Origin: Rothia similimucilaginosa
Lineage (GTDB): Bacteria > Actinomycetota > Actinomycetes > Actinomycetales > Micrococcaceae
Length of the DNA stretch: 64,000 nucleotides
Assembly: GCF_029850875.1 (NCBI RefSeq)
Contig: NZ_JAOVAM010000003.1
Span: 62,001 to 126,000, forward strand
Direction: 5' to 3'
Shown: piece by piece, positions 26,863 through 35,720 of the stretch
Layout of the letters: every line of letters starts with the position of its first letter
How positions within the stretch are numbered: position 1 is the stretch's first letter
The notes under the pieces: generated by a model
Seen by the model: the letters and a program-made list of their open reading frames with translations, nothing else
What the model was told of the DNA's origin: nothing
Databases searched by the model: none
Program-made: the position numbers and the translations under genes

Positions 26863-26906
26863 AAGCGACCCCCTACCCGCGTAGATACACAGGTAGGGGG
26901 TCGCTT
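26863..26906. terminator. Bidirectional terminator before the DUF418-like gene end
   Basis: A perfect 15-bp stem (26863-26877 with 26892-26906) around a 14-base loop. It ends the minus-strand membrane-protein gene that stops at 26931. Confidence 0.75.
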
Positions 26907-26930
26907 TCTAGGTTGTTGGTTTTCAGCCGC

Positions 26931-28064
26931 TTAGCCGCGCCCGGAGATGAGGGCGAGAATCGCCTCCAGGGGTCCGCGTCCGGCAATGGAGCGTGCCATG
27001 CGCGACCAGAGGGTGCAGAAGCCCAGGGCGATTGCGGCGCCGAGCAGAAGGAAGGCGCTCCAGTACACGGCGGTGCCCCAGCCTCCGGTAGCTATATAGT
27101 GCTCGCCCGCGGTGAGAGCCTTGACGGTGGGACCTGCGTAGATGATGATTCCGCTCAGAACAATGGATGCACTCAGCGACATCTGGCCCAGGCGGGCGAT
27201 CGGGGTGAGCATTCCCGTCTGCGCGGAGAGCAGACGCGCACATTCAGCCCAGAAGTACAGGGTTGCCGCCAGGTTCAGGGTCAGTAGCACCTGCGGGCTG
27301 TTGAGGAAGCCCAGCTCGGTGTAGGGGTTGAAGGTGCGGTAGACGGCAAGCGCCAGCACGGCGAGTACCACGGGGATGGCTAGCTTGGCTTGCAGGTTGT
27401 CGTAAAGGCGCACGAGCACAATGCCCAGGCACATGACCCAGATGAGCTGTGCGCTCTGCGCGTGGTTGACGCCGTGGGTTGCCAGGAAGGGTAGCTGGAC
27501 GGCGGTCCACGCATCTGCCTGGGCGGCTACGTCCATGAGCAGGGTGTAGGTCCAGGTAATGAAGGGGCTGGTGACTACCGCTAGCACTGCGATTGCCCAC
27601 AGGGGAAGGTGCACGACGAATAGGGTCAGCAGGGTGAGTAGCGCCAGGTGCACGAGCATGTCGAAGGGCAGGGAGTAGGAGAAGCCCTGCGCGGGTACGG
27701 TCACGTCAGCTTGCGGCAGGTAGGTGATGCCCTGCATGAGTGCCACGCCCAGCAGGAGTAGCGCGAGGAATCGCACGATGGTTCCGGCGAAGAGCTGCGG
27801 AAAGTTTGCGGTGCGGGCGTAGCGCCAGGCGGCGGCACCCAGGATTGCGGCGAAGAGCGGTTCAGCCGGCACGAGGGTCTGCGGGATCCAGAACTTCCAG
27901 GACACTGGGATCAGTTGCAGCCAGTATCCGAAGGGGATGAGCAGGCTGAGCACGGCGAAGGCGCGGGCGAGGTCGAGCCCGAGGTCGCGTCGGGTGCCTC
28001 CGAGGGAGGCGGCGCGTGCCCCGCTGCTGACGGTGGGGATGGGTTGTGTGCGCCCTGCTGCCAT
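26931..28064 (-). CDS. Polytopic membrane protein, DUF418/acyltransferase-3-like
   Basis: 377 residues with about ten predicted TM helices. The start GGTRRDLGLDLARAFAVLSLL resembles the RxxxLDxxRGxA signature of YeiB/DUF418 and acyltransferase-3-like membrane proteins, and the end CTLWSRMARSIAGRGPLEAIL matches the DUF418 C-terminal RGPLE motif. Function of this group is poorly known (proposed membrane modification or transport). ATG 28064 follows AAGGAGCGAGG. Single-gene unit with its own terminator. Exact family assignment is tentative. Confidence 0.65.
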   Translation of the reverse strand: MAAGRTQPIPTVSSGARAASLGGTRRDLGLDLARAFAVLSLLIPFGYWLQLIPVSWKFWIPQTLVPAEPLFAAILGAAAWRYARTANFPQLFAGTIVRFLALLLLGVALMQGITYLPQADVTVPAQGFSYSLPFDMLVHLALLTLLTLFVVHLPLWAIAVLAVVTSPFITWTYTLLMDVAAQADAWTAVQLPFLATHGVNHAQSAQLIWVMCLGIVLVRLYDNLQAKLAIPVVLAVLALAVYRTFNPYTELGFLNSPQVLLTLNLAATLYFWAECARLLSAQTGMLTPIARLGQMSLSASIVLSGIIIYAGPTVKALTAGEHYIATGGWGTAVYWSAFLLLGAAIALGFCTLWSRMARSIAGRGPLEAILALISGRG

Positions 28065-28423
28065 GTCCTCGCTCCTTGTAGTGCCGTGTTTGAGAGTCTG
28101 TGCGCCCTGCTAGGGCTACGCCAGGGGGTGTGCCCTGCCGGGGTATCTGCCGCGTCCGGTGGTGTGAGCCGGATGCGCTGGCATAGGTGTTAAGTGTAAC
28201 GGCTGCTCGGGTGGTGGCGCGGAGGTTTTGCTCTCATGTGGTTTCCTCGTGCGGTTATTTTCGGTGTTCAGGCGCTCGATACGTGCTGTTCAAGTGTTGT
28301 TGCACGAGGTTAGGTGTGTACCATTGGTACGTTCTTAAAGGTGGGGCAATCCCGCGGGAGCATATTTTCGCCCCGTTCACTGTCTCAAACGCGCCCCACC
28401 TGCACACACCACGTTGAGGTTTT
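28065..28423. other. Intergenic region between divergent membrane-protein genes
   Basis: 359 bases carrying promoters for both genes. The part nearest the antiporter (28300-28423) includes short TTGGTACG/CCCGCGGG elements but no clear operator. No gene is supported. Confidence 0.4.
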
Positions 28424-29911
28424 ATGTTTTCGACTTTTTCCCCGCTTTTCTTGACGGATTTGGGGGCTTCTGGTGCTCTTCTTGCTTCGGGTACGACTCT
28501 GTCGGAAGGGTCGAGCCACGATAGCGGCCAGTTTGTGTCCATTTTCTGGATTACGTTGGTTGCGTTGCTGTCCCCGATTCTTTCGCGTCTGACGGGTAAG
28601 AAGATCCCTGATGTGGTCTTCCTGCTTATTTTTGGTCTGCTCATCGGCCCAAATATGCTCAACCTTGCCAGCAGTGAGGGCGGTATCCCGCTGCTGAAGG
28701 AGCTTGGTCTGGGCATGCTCTTTTTGATTGCGGGCTTTGAGATTAACGTGTCGTCGTTGCGTAGCCGTCAGGGTTATAGCGCTATTGCCACGTGGGTGGT
28801 GTGCTTTGCTCTGGGTATGACGGGTGCGGCGGTTATTACGTCGTTCTCGCATGAGCTGAATACGTATATTGCGGTGGGCGTGGCGTTGAGTTCCACGGCG
28901 TTGGGTACTCTGCTACCGATGTTGAAGTCTCACGGTGCTGCCGGTACGCCGGTGGGTAATGCGGTGCTGGTGCACGGTGCTGTGGGTGAGCTTCTGCCGA
29001 TTTTCGCTATCTCGTTGTTGCTGTCTTCGCGTTCGCCGGGCATGGCGATTGTGGTGTTGCTGGCGTTTATGGTGGTGGCGGTGATTGTGGCGTTGATTCC
29101 GCATCGTCTGTTTGCGCATGTGCCGGGTCTGCGTCAGATTATGGCTGCGGAGGCGAATACGACCGGTCAGACGGTTCTGCGTCTTGCGATGTTCCTGCTG
29201 GCGACCCTGATTATGTGCACTGCCCTCTTTGATTTGGATGCGGTGCTGGGCGCGTTCGCGGCGGGCCTGATTCTGCGTACCCTGACCCCTCCGGCGGCTC
29301 TGCACATGATGACTCGCCGCCTTGAGGTGGTTGGTTTTACGTTCATGATTCCGCTGTTCTTTGTGGTCAGCGGTATGGGCATTGATGTCTCTGCTGTGGT
29401 GGCTAATCCTTTGGGTCTGCTTGCCGTGGTGGTGGGTATTCTGCTGTGCCGCGGTGTTCCGGTGCTTTTGGCGGAGCATTTCTTTGATACCCGTTCGGGT
29501 TTGACCACGCGCGCGCAGAAGGCGCAGTTGGCGCTGTATTCGGCTGCGGGTCTGCCGATTATTGTGGCGGTGACGGAGGTTGCGACCAGTTCGGATCTTT
29601 TGGAGGAGTCCACGGCGTCGCTGCTGGTTGCTGGCGGTGCGCTGACGGTTCTGCTGTTCCCGCTGTGGGCGTTGGGTATTCGTCAGGCGTTTGGCTCTGG
29701 TCAGCCGGTTCAGCAGGAGCCGAGCCGTAAGGAGCAGATGAACGCGTTGAAGGCTCAGCGTAATGCTCAGACGAAGTTGACCACGGGCATGATTCCGGTG
29801 GTTCGTTTGAAGTCCCAGTCTGACGCCGATGCGCAGTCTGATTCTGATGCTCAGCCCGGCTCTGCGAAGACTGCCGGTTCTGGGGAGCCTACTGGTTCTG
29901 CAGAGAAGTAG
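28424..29911 (+). CDS. CPA2-type cation/proton antiporter, KefB-like membrane component
   Basis: 495 residues with about twelve TM helices starting near residue 37 (IFWITLVALLSPIL), the family's KKIPDVVFLLIFGLLIGPNML segment, and a core LDAVLGAFAAGLILR where the transport aspartate sits. No C-terminal RCK/TrkA-N domain; the last 85 residues are a hydrophilic Ser/Asp/Gln-rich tail (DADAQSDSDAQPGS). Likely exchanges Na+ or K+ for protons, helpful in acid or salt stress. ATG 28424 has a modest ribosome site (TTGAGG). Confidence 0.88.
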   Translation: MFSTFSPLFLTDLGASGALLASGTTLSEGSSHDSGQFVSIFWITLVALLSPILSRLTGKKIPDVVFLLIFGLLIGPNMLNLASSEGGIPLLKELGLGMLFLIAGFEINVSSLRSRQGYSAIATWVVCFALGMTGAAVITSFSHELNTYIAVGVALSSTALGTLLPMLKSHGAAGTPVGNAVLVHGAVGELLPIFAISLLLSSRSPGMAIVVLLAFMVVAVIVALIPHRLFAHVPGLRQIMAAEANTTGQTVLRLAMFLLATLIMCTALFDLDAVLGAFAAGLILRTLTPPAALHMMTRRLEVVGFTFMIPLFFVVSGMGIDVSAVVANPLGLLAVVVGILLCRGVPVLLAEHFFDTRSGLTTRAQKAQLALYSAAGLPIIVAVTEVATSSDLLEESTASLLVAGGALTVLLFPLWALGIRQAFGSGQPVQQEPSRKEQMNALKAQRNAQTKLTTGMIPVVRLKSQSDADAQSDSDAQPGSAKTAGSGEPTGSAEK

Positions 29912-30095
29912 CTGCGGCGACGCCGGGTTGTGCTTCGTTCCTTCAAACCTTCAAATTCGGGCTGACGAATCGGTTTGAGTGAGAATCTCGCTTACAGTCA
30001 CCGCAACCTTATGTGGGATTGAATTTATAAAACCACACAATACCAGGCAGTTAAAGCCCTGCAAACCAACATGCATCCCACATATATGATCAAAA

Positions 30096-30133
30096 CCCAC
30101 CGCACCCTCTCTTGAGGCTGCGGTGGGCTTTTT
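30096..30133 (+). terminator. Rho-independent terminator downstream of the antiporter gene
   Basis: Stem CCCACCGCA (30096-30104) with TGCGGTGGG (30119-30127), loop of 14 bases with a small inner CCTC/GAGG pairing, then a T5 run (30129-30133). It lies 185 bases after the antiporter stop; the stretch between shows no gene. Confidence 0.8.
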
Positions 30134-30249
30134 GCATCCGAATAACCTTATAAACCGCGGGAAGATGAGAATCTTCCTTAAATTCGGATTTTTTATGCAA
30201 ATATTACAGAACATGACGTGTCTTAGCTTTCTCGACTGACACTTTGTCC

Positions 30250-30280
30250 TATAAAATTGAAAGCAGACAGGGAATTTCCC
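30250..30280 (+). promoter_or_regulatory. Promoter -10 and palindrome starting the long leader
   Basis: A strong -10-like TATAAAAT (30250-30257) with no convincing -35, followed by the 11-bp palindrome GGGAATTTCCC (30270-30280) near the expected transcript start. Transcription from here would give a leader of about 260 nt before the oxidoreductase gene. The palindrome may be an operator or a 5' stabilising hairpin. Confidence 0.45.
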
Positions 30281-30311
30281 TAAAACACACATAAACCAAC
30301 ATACATACACA

Positions 30312-30407
30312 GAGCCGCTTCCGCCCCAGCGGGAGCTGGTGTACCTCCCCATTCACACACGGGAGGCGCCCCTTTCGGGAGTATCCGCGACGATACCCCG
30401 GCGGCTC
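30312..30407 (+). ncRNA. Candidate structured cis-regulatory leader RNA (four-way junction)
   Basis: Read from the sequence: P1 GAGCCGC (30312-30318) pairs GCGGCTC (30401-30407). Inside are P2 CCAGC-[GGGA]-GCTGG (30326-30339) with a GNRA tetraloop, P3 CCTCCC/GGGAGG (30344-30349 with 30361-30366), and P4 CGGG-A-GTATC/GATAC-CCCG (30376-30385 with 30392-30400) with one bulged A. P4 abuts P1 without a gap, allowing stacking. A GGAGGAGG ribosome site follows at 30416-30423, which CCTCCC of P3 could sequester. The gene downstream needs molybdenum cofactor, so a Moco-class riboswitch is one option, but I cannot match the known consensus. Structure hand-folded only. Confidence 0.5.
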
Positions 30408-30428
30408 CCAACCACGGAGGAGGACCAT

Positions 30429-30455
30429 ATGGGTCAGAAAGGTAATTATTTCTAA
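30429..30455 (+). CDS. Eight-codon upstream reading frame (possible leader peptide)
   Basis: ATG at 30429 encodes MGQKGNYF then TAA. It is preceded by the best ribosome site in the area, GGAGGAGG, ending five bases before the ATG. It ends 72 bases before the oxidoreductase ATG. The strong site with correct spacing suggests real translation, perhaps as the regulated output of the preceding RNA structure. Its size alone means it could be chance; there is no known peptide match. Confidence 0.4.
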   Translation: MGQKGNYF

Positions 30456-30527
30456 CCTCACATCTCAAGGCCTCGCACTGAATCCTAACGATTGTCTGCA
30501 CACACAGTCATTTCCGAAGGAAAAATC

Positions 30528-32087
30528 ATGCACCAACTACTCCTCACCGCGAGCACTGGTGGCGTAGAGCTAGACTTCCCGTCATGGCTCCGAATTACGC
30601 ACTTCATCAACTTCATTATGATGGGCTTCCTGATTCGTTCAGGTTGGGAAGTTCTCGCCTCTCACCCCCGTCTGTACTGGAACAACCAATGCACCCCGGG
30701 TTCCGAGTGGCTCAAGTTCACCAAGGACAAGGTTTCGACTGTCCCCGGTGAGTTCACTGCCCGCGACGACCAGCGTCGACTGTCGCCGCTTATCTCCCTA
30801 CCCGGTAACGGCCAGATTGGTCTCGGCCGTGCATGGCACGCTCTTGTAACTTTTATCTGGATTGCTAACGGTCTCGTCTACGTCTCTTTGCTGTTCCTGA
30901 CCGGCCAGTGGCGCCGCATCGTCCCGACCAGCTGGGACATCATCCCGCAGGCGTGGGAATCCATCCAGATTTACGCTGGCTTCCAGATTCCCTCCATTGA
31001 GCATTTCCAGCCGTACGACGCTCTGCAGCAGATTATGTACTTCACCGTGGTGTTCATTGTGGCACCGCTGATGATTGCAACCGGCCCGATTATGAGCCCG
31101 GCATTCTGCGGCCGTTTCCCCGGCTACGTGCGCCTCTTCCGTAACCGCCAGACCGCACGTTCCATCCACTTCCTGGGTATGGCCTTCTACTGCGTATTCA
31201 CTGTTATTCACGTGGCTCTGGTGTTCGTGGTTCACCCCCAGTACAACATCGCCCACATGATGCTGAACAAGCCCTACAACGAGGTGGATGCAGCACAGTT
31301 CGCTCAGGCAGTCACCATGCTCATTGGTGGTATTGTCTTTGCCGTCGCTCTGTGGCTCTTTGCTTCGTACTGGTCCCTGCGCGACCTGCGATTCACCCAG
31401 ACCTTCATTTGGGGTCTGACCCAGCCGATTCGTAACGTCTTGCTGGATCGTATCACCTCCCGTCAGGTGCAGAAGAAGACCTTCACCGAGGCCGATATTT
31501 CGCCCTTCCACTGGGTTAACACTCGCCCGCCGACAGAGCGTGAGAGCACCGAGTGGAACCGCCTGAAGGAGCACGAGTTCGTTGACTACCGCCTGGAGCT
31601 GGGCGGTCTGGTGAAGGAATCCAAGTCCCTGAGCATTGACGACCTCAAGCAGCTGGGCAAGGAAGTTAACATCACCATGCACACCTGTATGCAGGGTTGG
31701 ACCGGTATCGCCAAGTGGGAGGGCGTGCGTCTGCGTGACGTTCTCGCACTTGTTGAGAAGACTGACGAGGCTCGCTACGTTATGGTGACCTCCTTCGGCC
31801 ACGTGGGCCACACCTACGACGGCCGACCGACCGAACCGTACTACGAGTGCCTGGATATCTCCATGGCTATGGAGGATGAGACCATCCTGGCCTGGGGCAT
31901 GAATGATAAGCCTCTGCCGGATGTGTACGGCGGCCCGCTCCGTCTGCGTGCGGACTCCATGCACGGCTACAAGATGGTTAAGTGGGTTCAGAAGATCGAG
32001 TGGATTAAGGATTACCGCGATGTTGGCGATGGCCAGGGCGGTAGCCGCGAGGACTCCGGTCTGCAGCACTTCGACGCACGCGCCTAA
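30528..32087 (+). CDS. Cytochrome b561-molybdopterin oxidoreductase fusion
   Basis: 519 residues. The N-terminal two thirds are a di-heme b561-like membrane domain (helices with WLRITHFINFIMMGFLIRSG, GRAWHALVTFIWIANG, RSIHFLGMAFYCVFTVIHVALV; His residues suit heme ligation). The C-terminal 190 residues are a sulfite-oxidase/YedY-type molybdopterin domain, with the likely Mo ligand Cys in NITMHTCMQGWTGIAKWEGV and VMVTSFGHVG, YECLDISMAM, GMNDKPLPDVYGGPLRL. It may reduce oxidised methionine or another S/N-oxide using quinone electrons. ATG 30528 has CGAAGGAAAAATC upstream. The long leader before it is unusual. Confidence 0.88.
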   Translation: MHQLLLTASTGGVELDFPSWLRITHFINFIMMGFLIRSGWEVLASHPRLYWNNQCTPGSEWLKFTKDKVSTVPGEFTARDDQRRLSPLISLPGNGQIGLGRAWHALVTFIWIANGLVYVSLLFLTGQWRRIVPTSWDIIPQAWESIQIYAGFQIPSIEHFQPYDALQQIMYFTVVFIVAPLMIATGPIMSPAFCGRFPGYVRLFRNRQTARSIHFLGMAFYCVFTVIHVALVFVVHPQYNIAHMMLNKPYNEVDAAQFAQAVTMLIGGIVFAVALWLFASYWSLRDLRFTQTFIWGLTQPIRNVLLDRITSRQVQKKTFTEADISPFHWVNTRPPTERESTEWNRLKEHEFVDYRLELGGLVKESKSLSIDDLKQLGKEVNITMHTCMQGWTGIAKWEGVRLRDVLALVEKTDEARYVMVTSFGHVGHTYDGRPTEPYYECLDISMAMEDETILAWGMNDKPLPDVYGGPLRLRADSMHGYKMVKWVQKIEWIKDYRDVGDGQGGSREDSGLQHFDARA

Positions 32088-32166
32088 GCGCCCACGCAGA
32101 GGCATCGCTACGGTAGAGCCTTCAGCGCTCCGCTAGGTAGCGCGTCGATAAGCAACCACATAAAGA

Positions 32167-32200
32167 ACGGTGGCGGGTACATGGGCCCGCCACCGTTTTT
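32167..32200 (+). terminator. Terminator after the molybdopterin oxidoreductase gene
   Basis: Perfect stem ACGGTGGCGGG (32167-32177) with CCCGCCACCGT (32186-32196), followed by a T run to 32200. Confidence 0.85.
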
Positions 32201-32253
32201 GTATCCTCATGACTGGTGCATACGCTTCTGAAGACTAGAAGCCGCGAGGGCAT

Positions 32254-32295
32254 AAAGAAACCGCCCGGGAGCATCAACTCTCGGGCGGTTTCTTT
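32254..32295 (-). terminator. Terminator of the lutABC operon
   Basis: Perfect stem of 14 bp (32254-32267 with 32282-32295) with further GAG/CTC pairing inside. On the minus strand it ends in a T-rich stretch, 27 bases after the lutC stop. Confidence 0.8.
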
Positions 32296-32321
32296 AGAGG
32301 TTTGCCTTCTGGCGCTGCACC

Positions 32322-32966
32322 TTAGGCGTCGTAGATAATGACGTCCAGGGTACGGGGGCCGTGCACGCCCTCCACGCGGATCAGCTCGATATCACTGGTT
32401 GCCGACGGACCGGAAATCATGGTCACGGGGCGGGTGTAGGTGATACGCTCGATCGACTCGGGAACCAGCTCCACCACGGTGGAACGGGGAACCACGCAGA
32501 TGTGGTGGTCGGGCACCAGGGAGATGGCGCGGCGACCCTCATCGGGGTTGGTGTTCAAGAAGATCGTGCCGGTCTCTGCGCAGGAGACGGTCGAACCGGT
32601 GACCACAGCGTCAACTGCGTCCAGTTCTTCCAGGCTCAGGCAGCCGGGCTTGAGGGTGCTACCGGAGTCGGTGACGCGCTTGCGGTCAGCGGTGTCAGCC
32701 GGCAGCCACTCCATGTTCAGGCCCTCGGGAACCACGTAGGTGGACTTTTCACCCAGGCGCTCTGCGATGACCTTGGAGATGTTCTCCTTGTTCGCGTGGA
32801 ACACGTTTGCCTTGTAGTCAATGAGGCGGTCGACGAGCATCTCAATGGTCTGCTCTTCGTTCAGCTCGCTGACGCGGCGGTAGTTACGTACGGGCTCGGG
32901 GGCGACGGGTGCGTCAGCCAGGGACGAGCGGATACGTGCGAGGATATCTTCCTTAGCAGAGGACAT
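32322..32966 (-). CDS. lutC: Lactate utilization protein C (LUD domain)
   Basis: 214 residues of the LutC/YkgG family: N-terminal MSSAKEDILARIRSSL, then the LUD-domain strands ending VTGSTVSCAETGTIFLNT, RAISLVPDHHICVV and the C-terminal SGPSATSDIELIRVEGVHGPRTLDVII. With LutA and LutB it makes an iron-sulfur lactate dehydrogenase complex (lactate to pyruvate). Its ATG overlaps the lutB stop by one base. Last gene of the operon. Confidence 0.92.
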   Translation of the reverse strand: MSSAKEDILARIRSSLADAPVAPEPVRNYRRVSELNEEQTIEMLVDRLIDYKANVFHANKENISKVIAERLGEKSTYVVPEGLNMEWLPADTADRKRVTDSGSTLKPGCLSLEELDAVDAVVTGSTVSCAETGTIFLNTNPDEGRRAISLVPDHHICVVPRSTVVELVPESIERITYTRPVTMISGPSATSDIELIRVEGVHGPRTLDVIIYDA

Positions 32967-34603
32967 TAGTTGTTCTCCTTAGCTTCACGGGCTGCCTGGG
33001 CGTCCATAGCTGCCTTGGCGTTTGCTGCCGCCTCAGCGACCTTACCCTTGTTTGCCTCGATGAGGGCCTGAATGTCAACGCGCTCAGCGTTATCGCGTGC
33101 CGGAGCCTGACCCTTCTCCTTCTTCCACCAGTTGCGGAAGGATTCCTTGGGGGGCTCGGGGATGTCGCGGTAAGCGGTCCAACCGCTGACGATACCGGGA
33201 ACAGCGGTGATCTTGTGCTTGCGGCCGCTGATAAGGCGGGACATGGGCAGACCACGCTCTGCAATCGACATCATCTTGCCGGAGGTGAAGAGCTTCTTCG
33301 CGCCGAGCATCATGCCGTCCATCTGCGAGAAGGGAGCCTTCTTGTTGCCCTCGAACTCGCGGACAGCGTGCTGGGACTCAACATCCTTAGCGCGCAGATG
33401 CACGAGGACCTCAGGGAAGTTAATCTTCACGGGGCAAACCTCGTAGCAAGCGCCACAGAGGGAGGATGCGTACGGCAGGGAGTTGTTCTCTGCAGCCTCG
33501 ATACCGGAGAGCTGCGGGGACAGAATCGCGCCGATGGGGCCCGGGTAGGTGGAGCCGTAGGCGTGACCGCCTGCGCGCTCGTACACGGGGCACACGTTCA
33601 TGCAAGCGGAGCAGCGGATACAACGCAGTGCCTGGCGGCCGAGCTCATCAGCCAGAACGGCGGTACGGCCGTTGTCGATGAGGATGACGTGCATGTTCTG
33701 CGGGCCGTCACCGGGGGTTACACCGGTCCACATGGAGGTGTAGGGGTTCATGCGCTCACCGGTGGAGGAACGAGGCAGCAGCTGCAGGAATGCCTCGTAG
33801 TCCTGGAAGGTGGGCAGAATCTTCTCAATACCCATGAAGGTAATGAGGGTGTCGGGCAGGGTCAGGCACATACGGCCGTTACCTTCGGACTCCACGATGG
33901 TCAGGGTACCGGTCTCAGCAATACCGAAGTTGGTGCCGGAGACTGCCACGGTGGTGTTCAGGAACTTGTTACGCAGACGGTTACGCGATGCCTCTGCCAG
34001 TTCTGCCGGCTCATCGGTGATGTCCGGGTTAATACCCTCAATTTCGCGCAGGAAGATGTCGCGGATTTCGCGGCGGTTGCGGTGAATTGCGGGCACCAGA
34101 ATGTGGGAGGGGCGGTCGTGGCCGAGCTGGACGATTTCTTCCGCGAGGTCGGTCTCAATAGCGTTGATGCCGTTTTCCTCGAGGAATTCGTTCAGGCCGG
34201 TCTCTGCGGTTGCCATGGACTTAATCTTGATGATTTCGTCCACGCCCTGCTCGCGAATCAGGTCCAGAGCAATCTGGTTCGCCTCGGTGGCGTTGCGTGC
34301 CCAGTGCACGTGGCCGCCTGCGGCAGTGAAGTTACGCTCGAACTGTTCGAGCAGCTCGGGCAGGTTCGCCAGAACGTAGTTCTTGACGGACTCACCGGTG
34401 TTACGCAGGTCCTGCCAGTCGGGCACCTCTGCGGTGACGCGTGCGCGCTTGTTACGGATCGCGTGGGTCACGAAGCGCAGGTTGGCGCGTAGCTGCTCGT
34501 TCTTGAGCTCTTCCTTCGCGTACTTGGGGAAGGGGGTTTCTTCGAAAATGTTGCCCTCGCCGTAGTGAACGACCTTGGGCATACCAAGCTGAATAGCGGT
34601 CAT
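32966..34603 (-). CDS. lutB: Lactate utilization iron-sulfur protein B
   Basis: 545 residues. N-terminal LUD domain (AARGGHVHWARNATEAN region, IGPSHIL-type strands, SGTNFGIAETGTLTIVESEGNGR) and two 4Fe-4S ferredoxin motifs, CIRCSACMNVCPVY and CGACYEVCPVKI. Longer than Bacillus LutB by a basic and alanine/lysine-rich C-terminal tail (EAANKGKVAEAAANAKAAMDA region). Lies between lutA and lutC in the classic order, 16 bases after lutA. Confidence 0.93.
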   Translation of the reverse strand: MTAIQLGMPKVVHYGEGNIFEETPFPKYAKEELKNEQLRANLRFVTHAIRNKRARVTAEVPDWQDLRNTGESVKNYVLANLPELLEQFERNFTAAGGHVHWARNATEANQIALDLIREQGVDEIIKIKSMATAETGLNEFLEENGINAIETDLAEEIVQLGHDRPSHILVPAIHRNRREIRDIFLREIEGINPDITDEPAELAEASRNRLRNKFLNTTVAVSGTNFGIAETGTLTIVESEGNGRMCLTLPDTLITFMGIEKILPTFQDYEAFLQLLPRSSTGERMNPYTSMWTGVTPGDGPQNMHVILIDNGRTAVLADELGRQALRCIRCSACMNVCPVYERAGGHAYGSTYPGPIGAILSPQLSGIEAAENNSLPYASSLCGACYEVCPVKINFPEVLVHLRAKDVESQHAVREFEGNKKAPFSQMDGMMLGAKKLFTSGKMMSIAERGLPMSRLISGRKHKITAVPGIVSGWTAYRDIPEPPKESFRNWWKKEKGQAPARDNAERVDIQALIEANKGKVAEAAANAKAAMDAQAAREAKENN

Positions 34604-34619
34604 GAGGTCTTATCTTTCC

Positions 34620-35414
34620 TTAGCCGATCGAGAGCTCAACACGCTCGGAGTTAATCTTGAGCGGGTTTTCCTTGGTGGATGCGAGGATCTCAGCGAAGTG
34701 GATGGTCTGAACGTCCGAGCCGCGACGCATCAGCGCACCGCCGATGTTCATCAGGCAGGAGCAGTCGCCGCCGGTGCAGACGGAAGCACCGGTTGCTTCA
34801 ACGTTGTCTGCCTTGTCGTTGACCATTGCGCCGGAGACGTCAGCGTTCTTGAAGGAGAAGGTACCACCGAAGCCGCAGCACTGGTCCATGCCCTCGAGCT
34901 GGGTGTACTTGATGCCTTCGACGGTGCGGACCAGGTCCTGCTGGCGGGTGCCCAGGCCGAGCATACGCATACCGTGGCAGGAGCTGTGGTAGGTGACGTG
35001 CTCGGGGAAGTAGGAGCCGAGCTGCTCGGCAGCGTTGGTGATGCCGAGGATGTCGATCAGCAGCTGGGAAAGCTCGAAGGTGCGGGAAGCGATCTGCTCT
35101 GCCTTCAGAGCCAGCGCTTCGTCGCCGCGGCTACGTGCGACCATTGCCTGCTGGTGACGCAGGGAAGCAACGCAGGAGCCGGAGGGCGCAACAGCTACGT
35201 CCCAGTCCCAGGAGTCGAAAGCTTCAACGTGGTTCTTGATGACTTCGTAACCGTCATCGAAGTAGCCGGAGTTGACGTGCATCTGAGAGCAGCAGGTCTG
35301 GTTCGGGGGGAAGACGACCTCGTGGCCCAGGCGCTCAAGAATTTCGACGGTGGCGCGTGCTACGCGGGGGTACATGCCGTCAACGATGCACGTGGAGAAG
35401 AGTGCAATGCGCAT
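34620..35414 (-). CDS. lutA: Lactate utilization (Fe-S)-binding protein A
   Basis: 264 residues with the duplicated cysteine-rich CCG domain: SFTCIVDG-like start (ALFSTCIVDGMYP), CCSQMHVNSGY, YHSSCHGMRMLG and CCGFGGTFSFKN, which bind an iron-sulfur centre as in heterodisulfide reductase and GlcF. First gene of lutABC. ATG 35414 fits AGGAAAGGAC upstream; a longer frame to 35486 lacks a start site. The operon is divergent from lctP and likely shares its lactate-responsive control. Confidence 0.92.
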   Translation of the reverse strand: MRIALFSTCIVDGMYPRVARATVEILERLGHEVVFPPNQTCCSQMHVNSGYFDDGYEVIKNHVEAFDSWDWDVAVAPSGSCVASLRHQQAMVARSRGDEALALKAEQIASRTFELSQLLIDILGITNAAEQLGSYFPEHVTYHSSCHGMRMLGLGTRQQDLVRTVEGIKYTQLEGMDQCCGFGGTFSFKNADVSGAMVNDKADNVEATGASVCTGGDCSCLMNIGGALMRRGSDVQTIHFAEILASTKENPLKINSERVELSIG

Positions 35415-35702
35415 GACTTGTCCGTCCTTTCCTCTGTGTTCAGAGTTTCTCGGTCTCACCGCCTGCGTCTGGGGCAGGCGGGGCACAGTCCGAACAAGTT
35501 CGGTCTTCCAAAGAAGCGACTCAGATGTATTGAGTCGGGGAAGCTGGGCCGGATGGTTCCGGCTAATGTGCGCGCCCCAAGTGGAGGTGGGATGCGGTGG
35601 GATCAGAAACCGTGGTGATGTCTTTTATCTTTCTAGCCATTTAACACCGTTGGACGGCTTTTCTCTAGTTGGAATAGCACATACTTTCCTTGTTAAATAA
35701 CC

Positions 35703-35720
35703 GGTTAGGTCGACCTGACC
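35703..35720. promoter_or_regulatory. 18-bp near-perfect palindrome upstream of lutA
   Basis: GGTTAGGTC (35703-35711) faces GACCTGACC (35712-35720), symmetric except for one base pair. A second inverted repeat AAGGTA/TACCTT follows at 35722-35742. Position in the lutA promoter region suggests a regulator site; it differs from the TGGTCTGACCA elements near lctP. Confidence 0.45.

Noticed and set aside
30312-30407. Calling the leader a confirmed Moco riboswitch
   Set aside because: Only the downstream gene points that way; I could not match the conserved sequence elements from memory.
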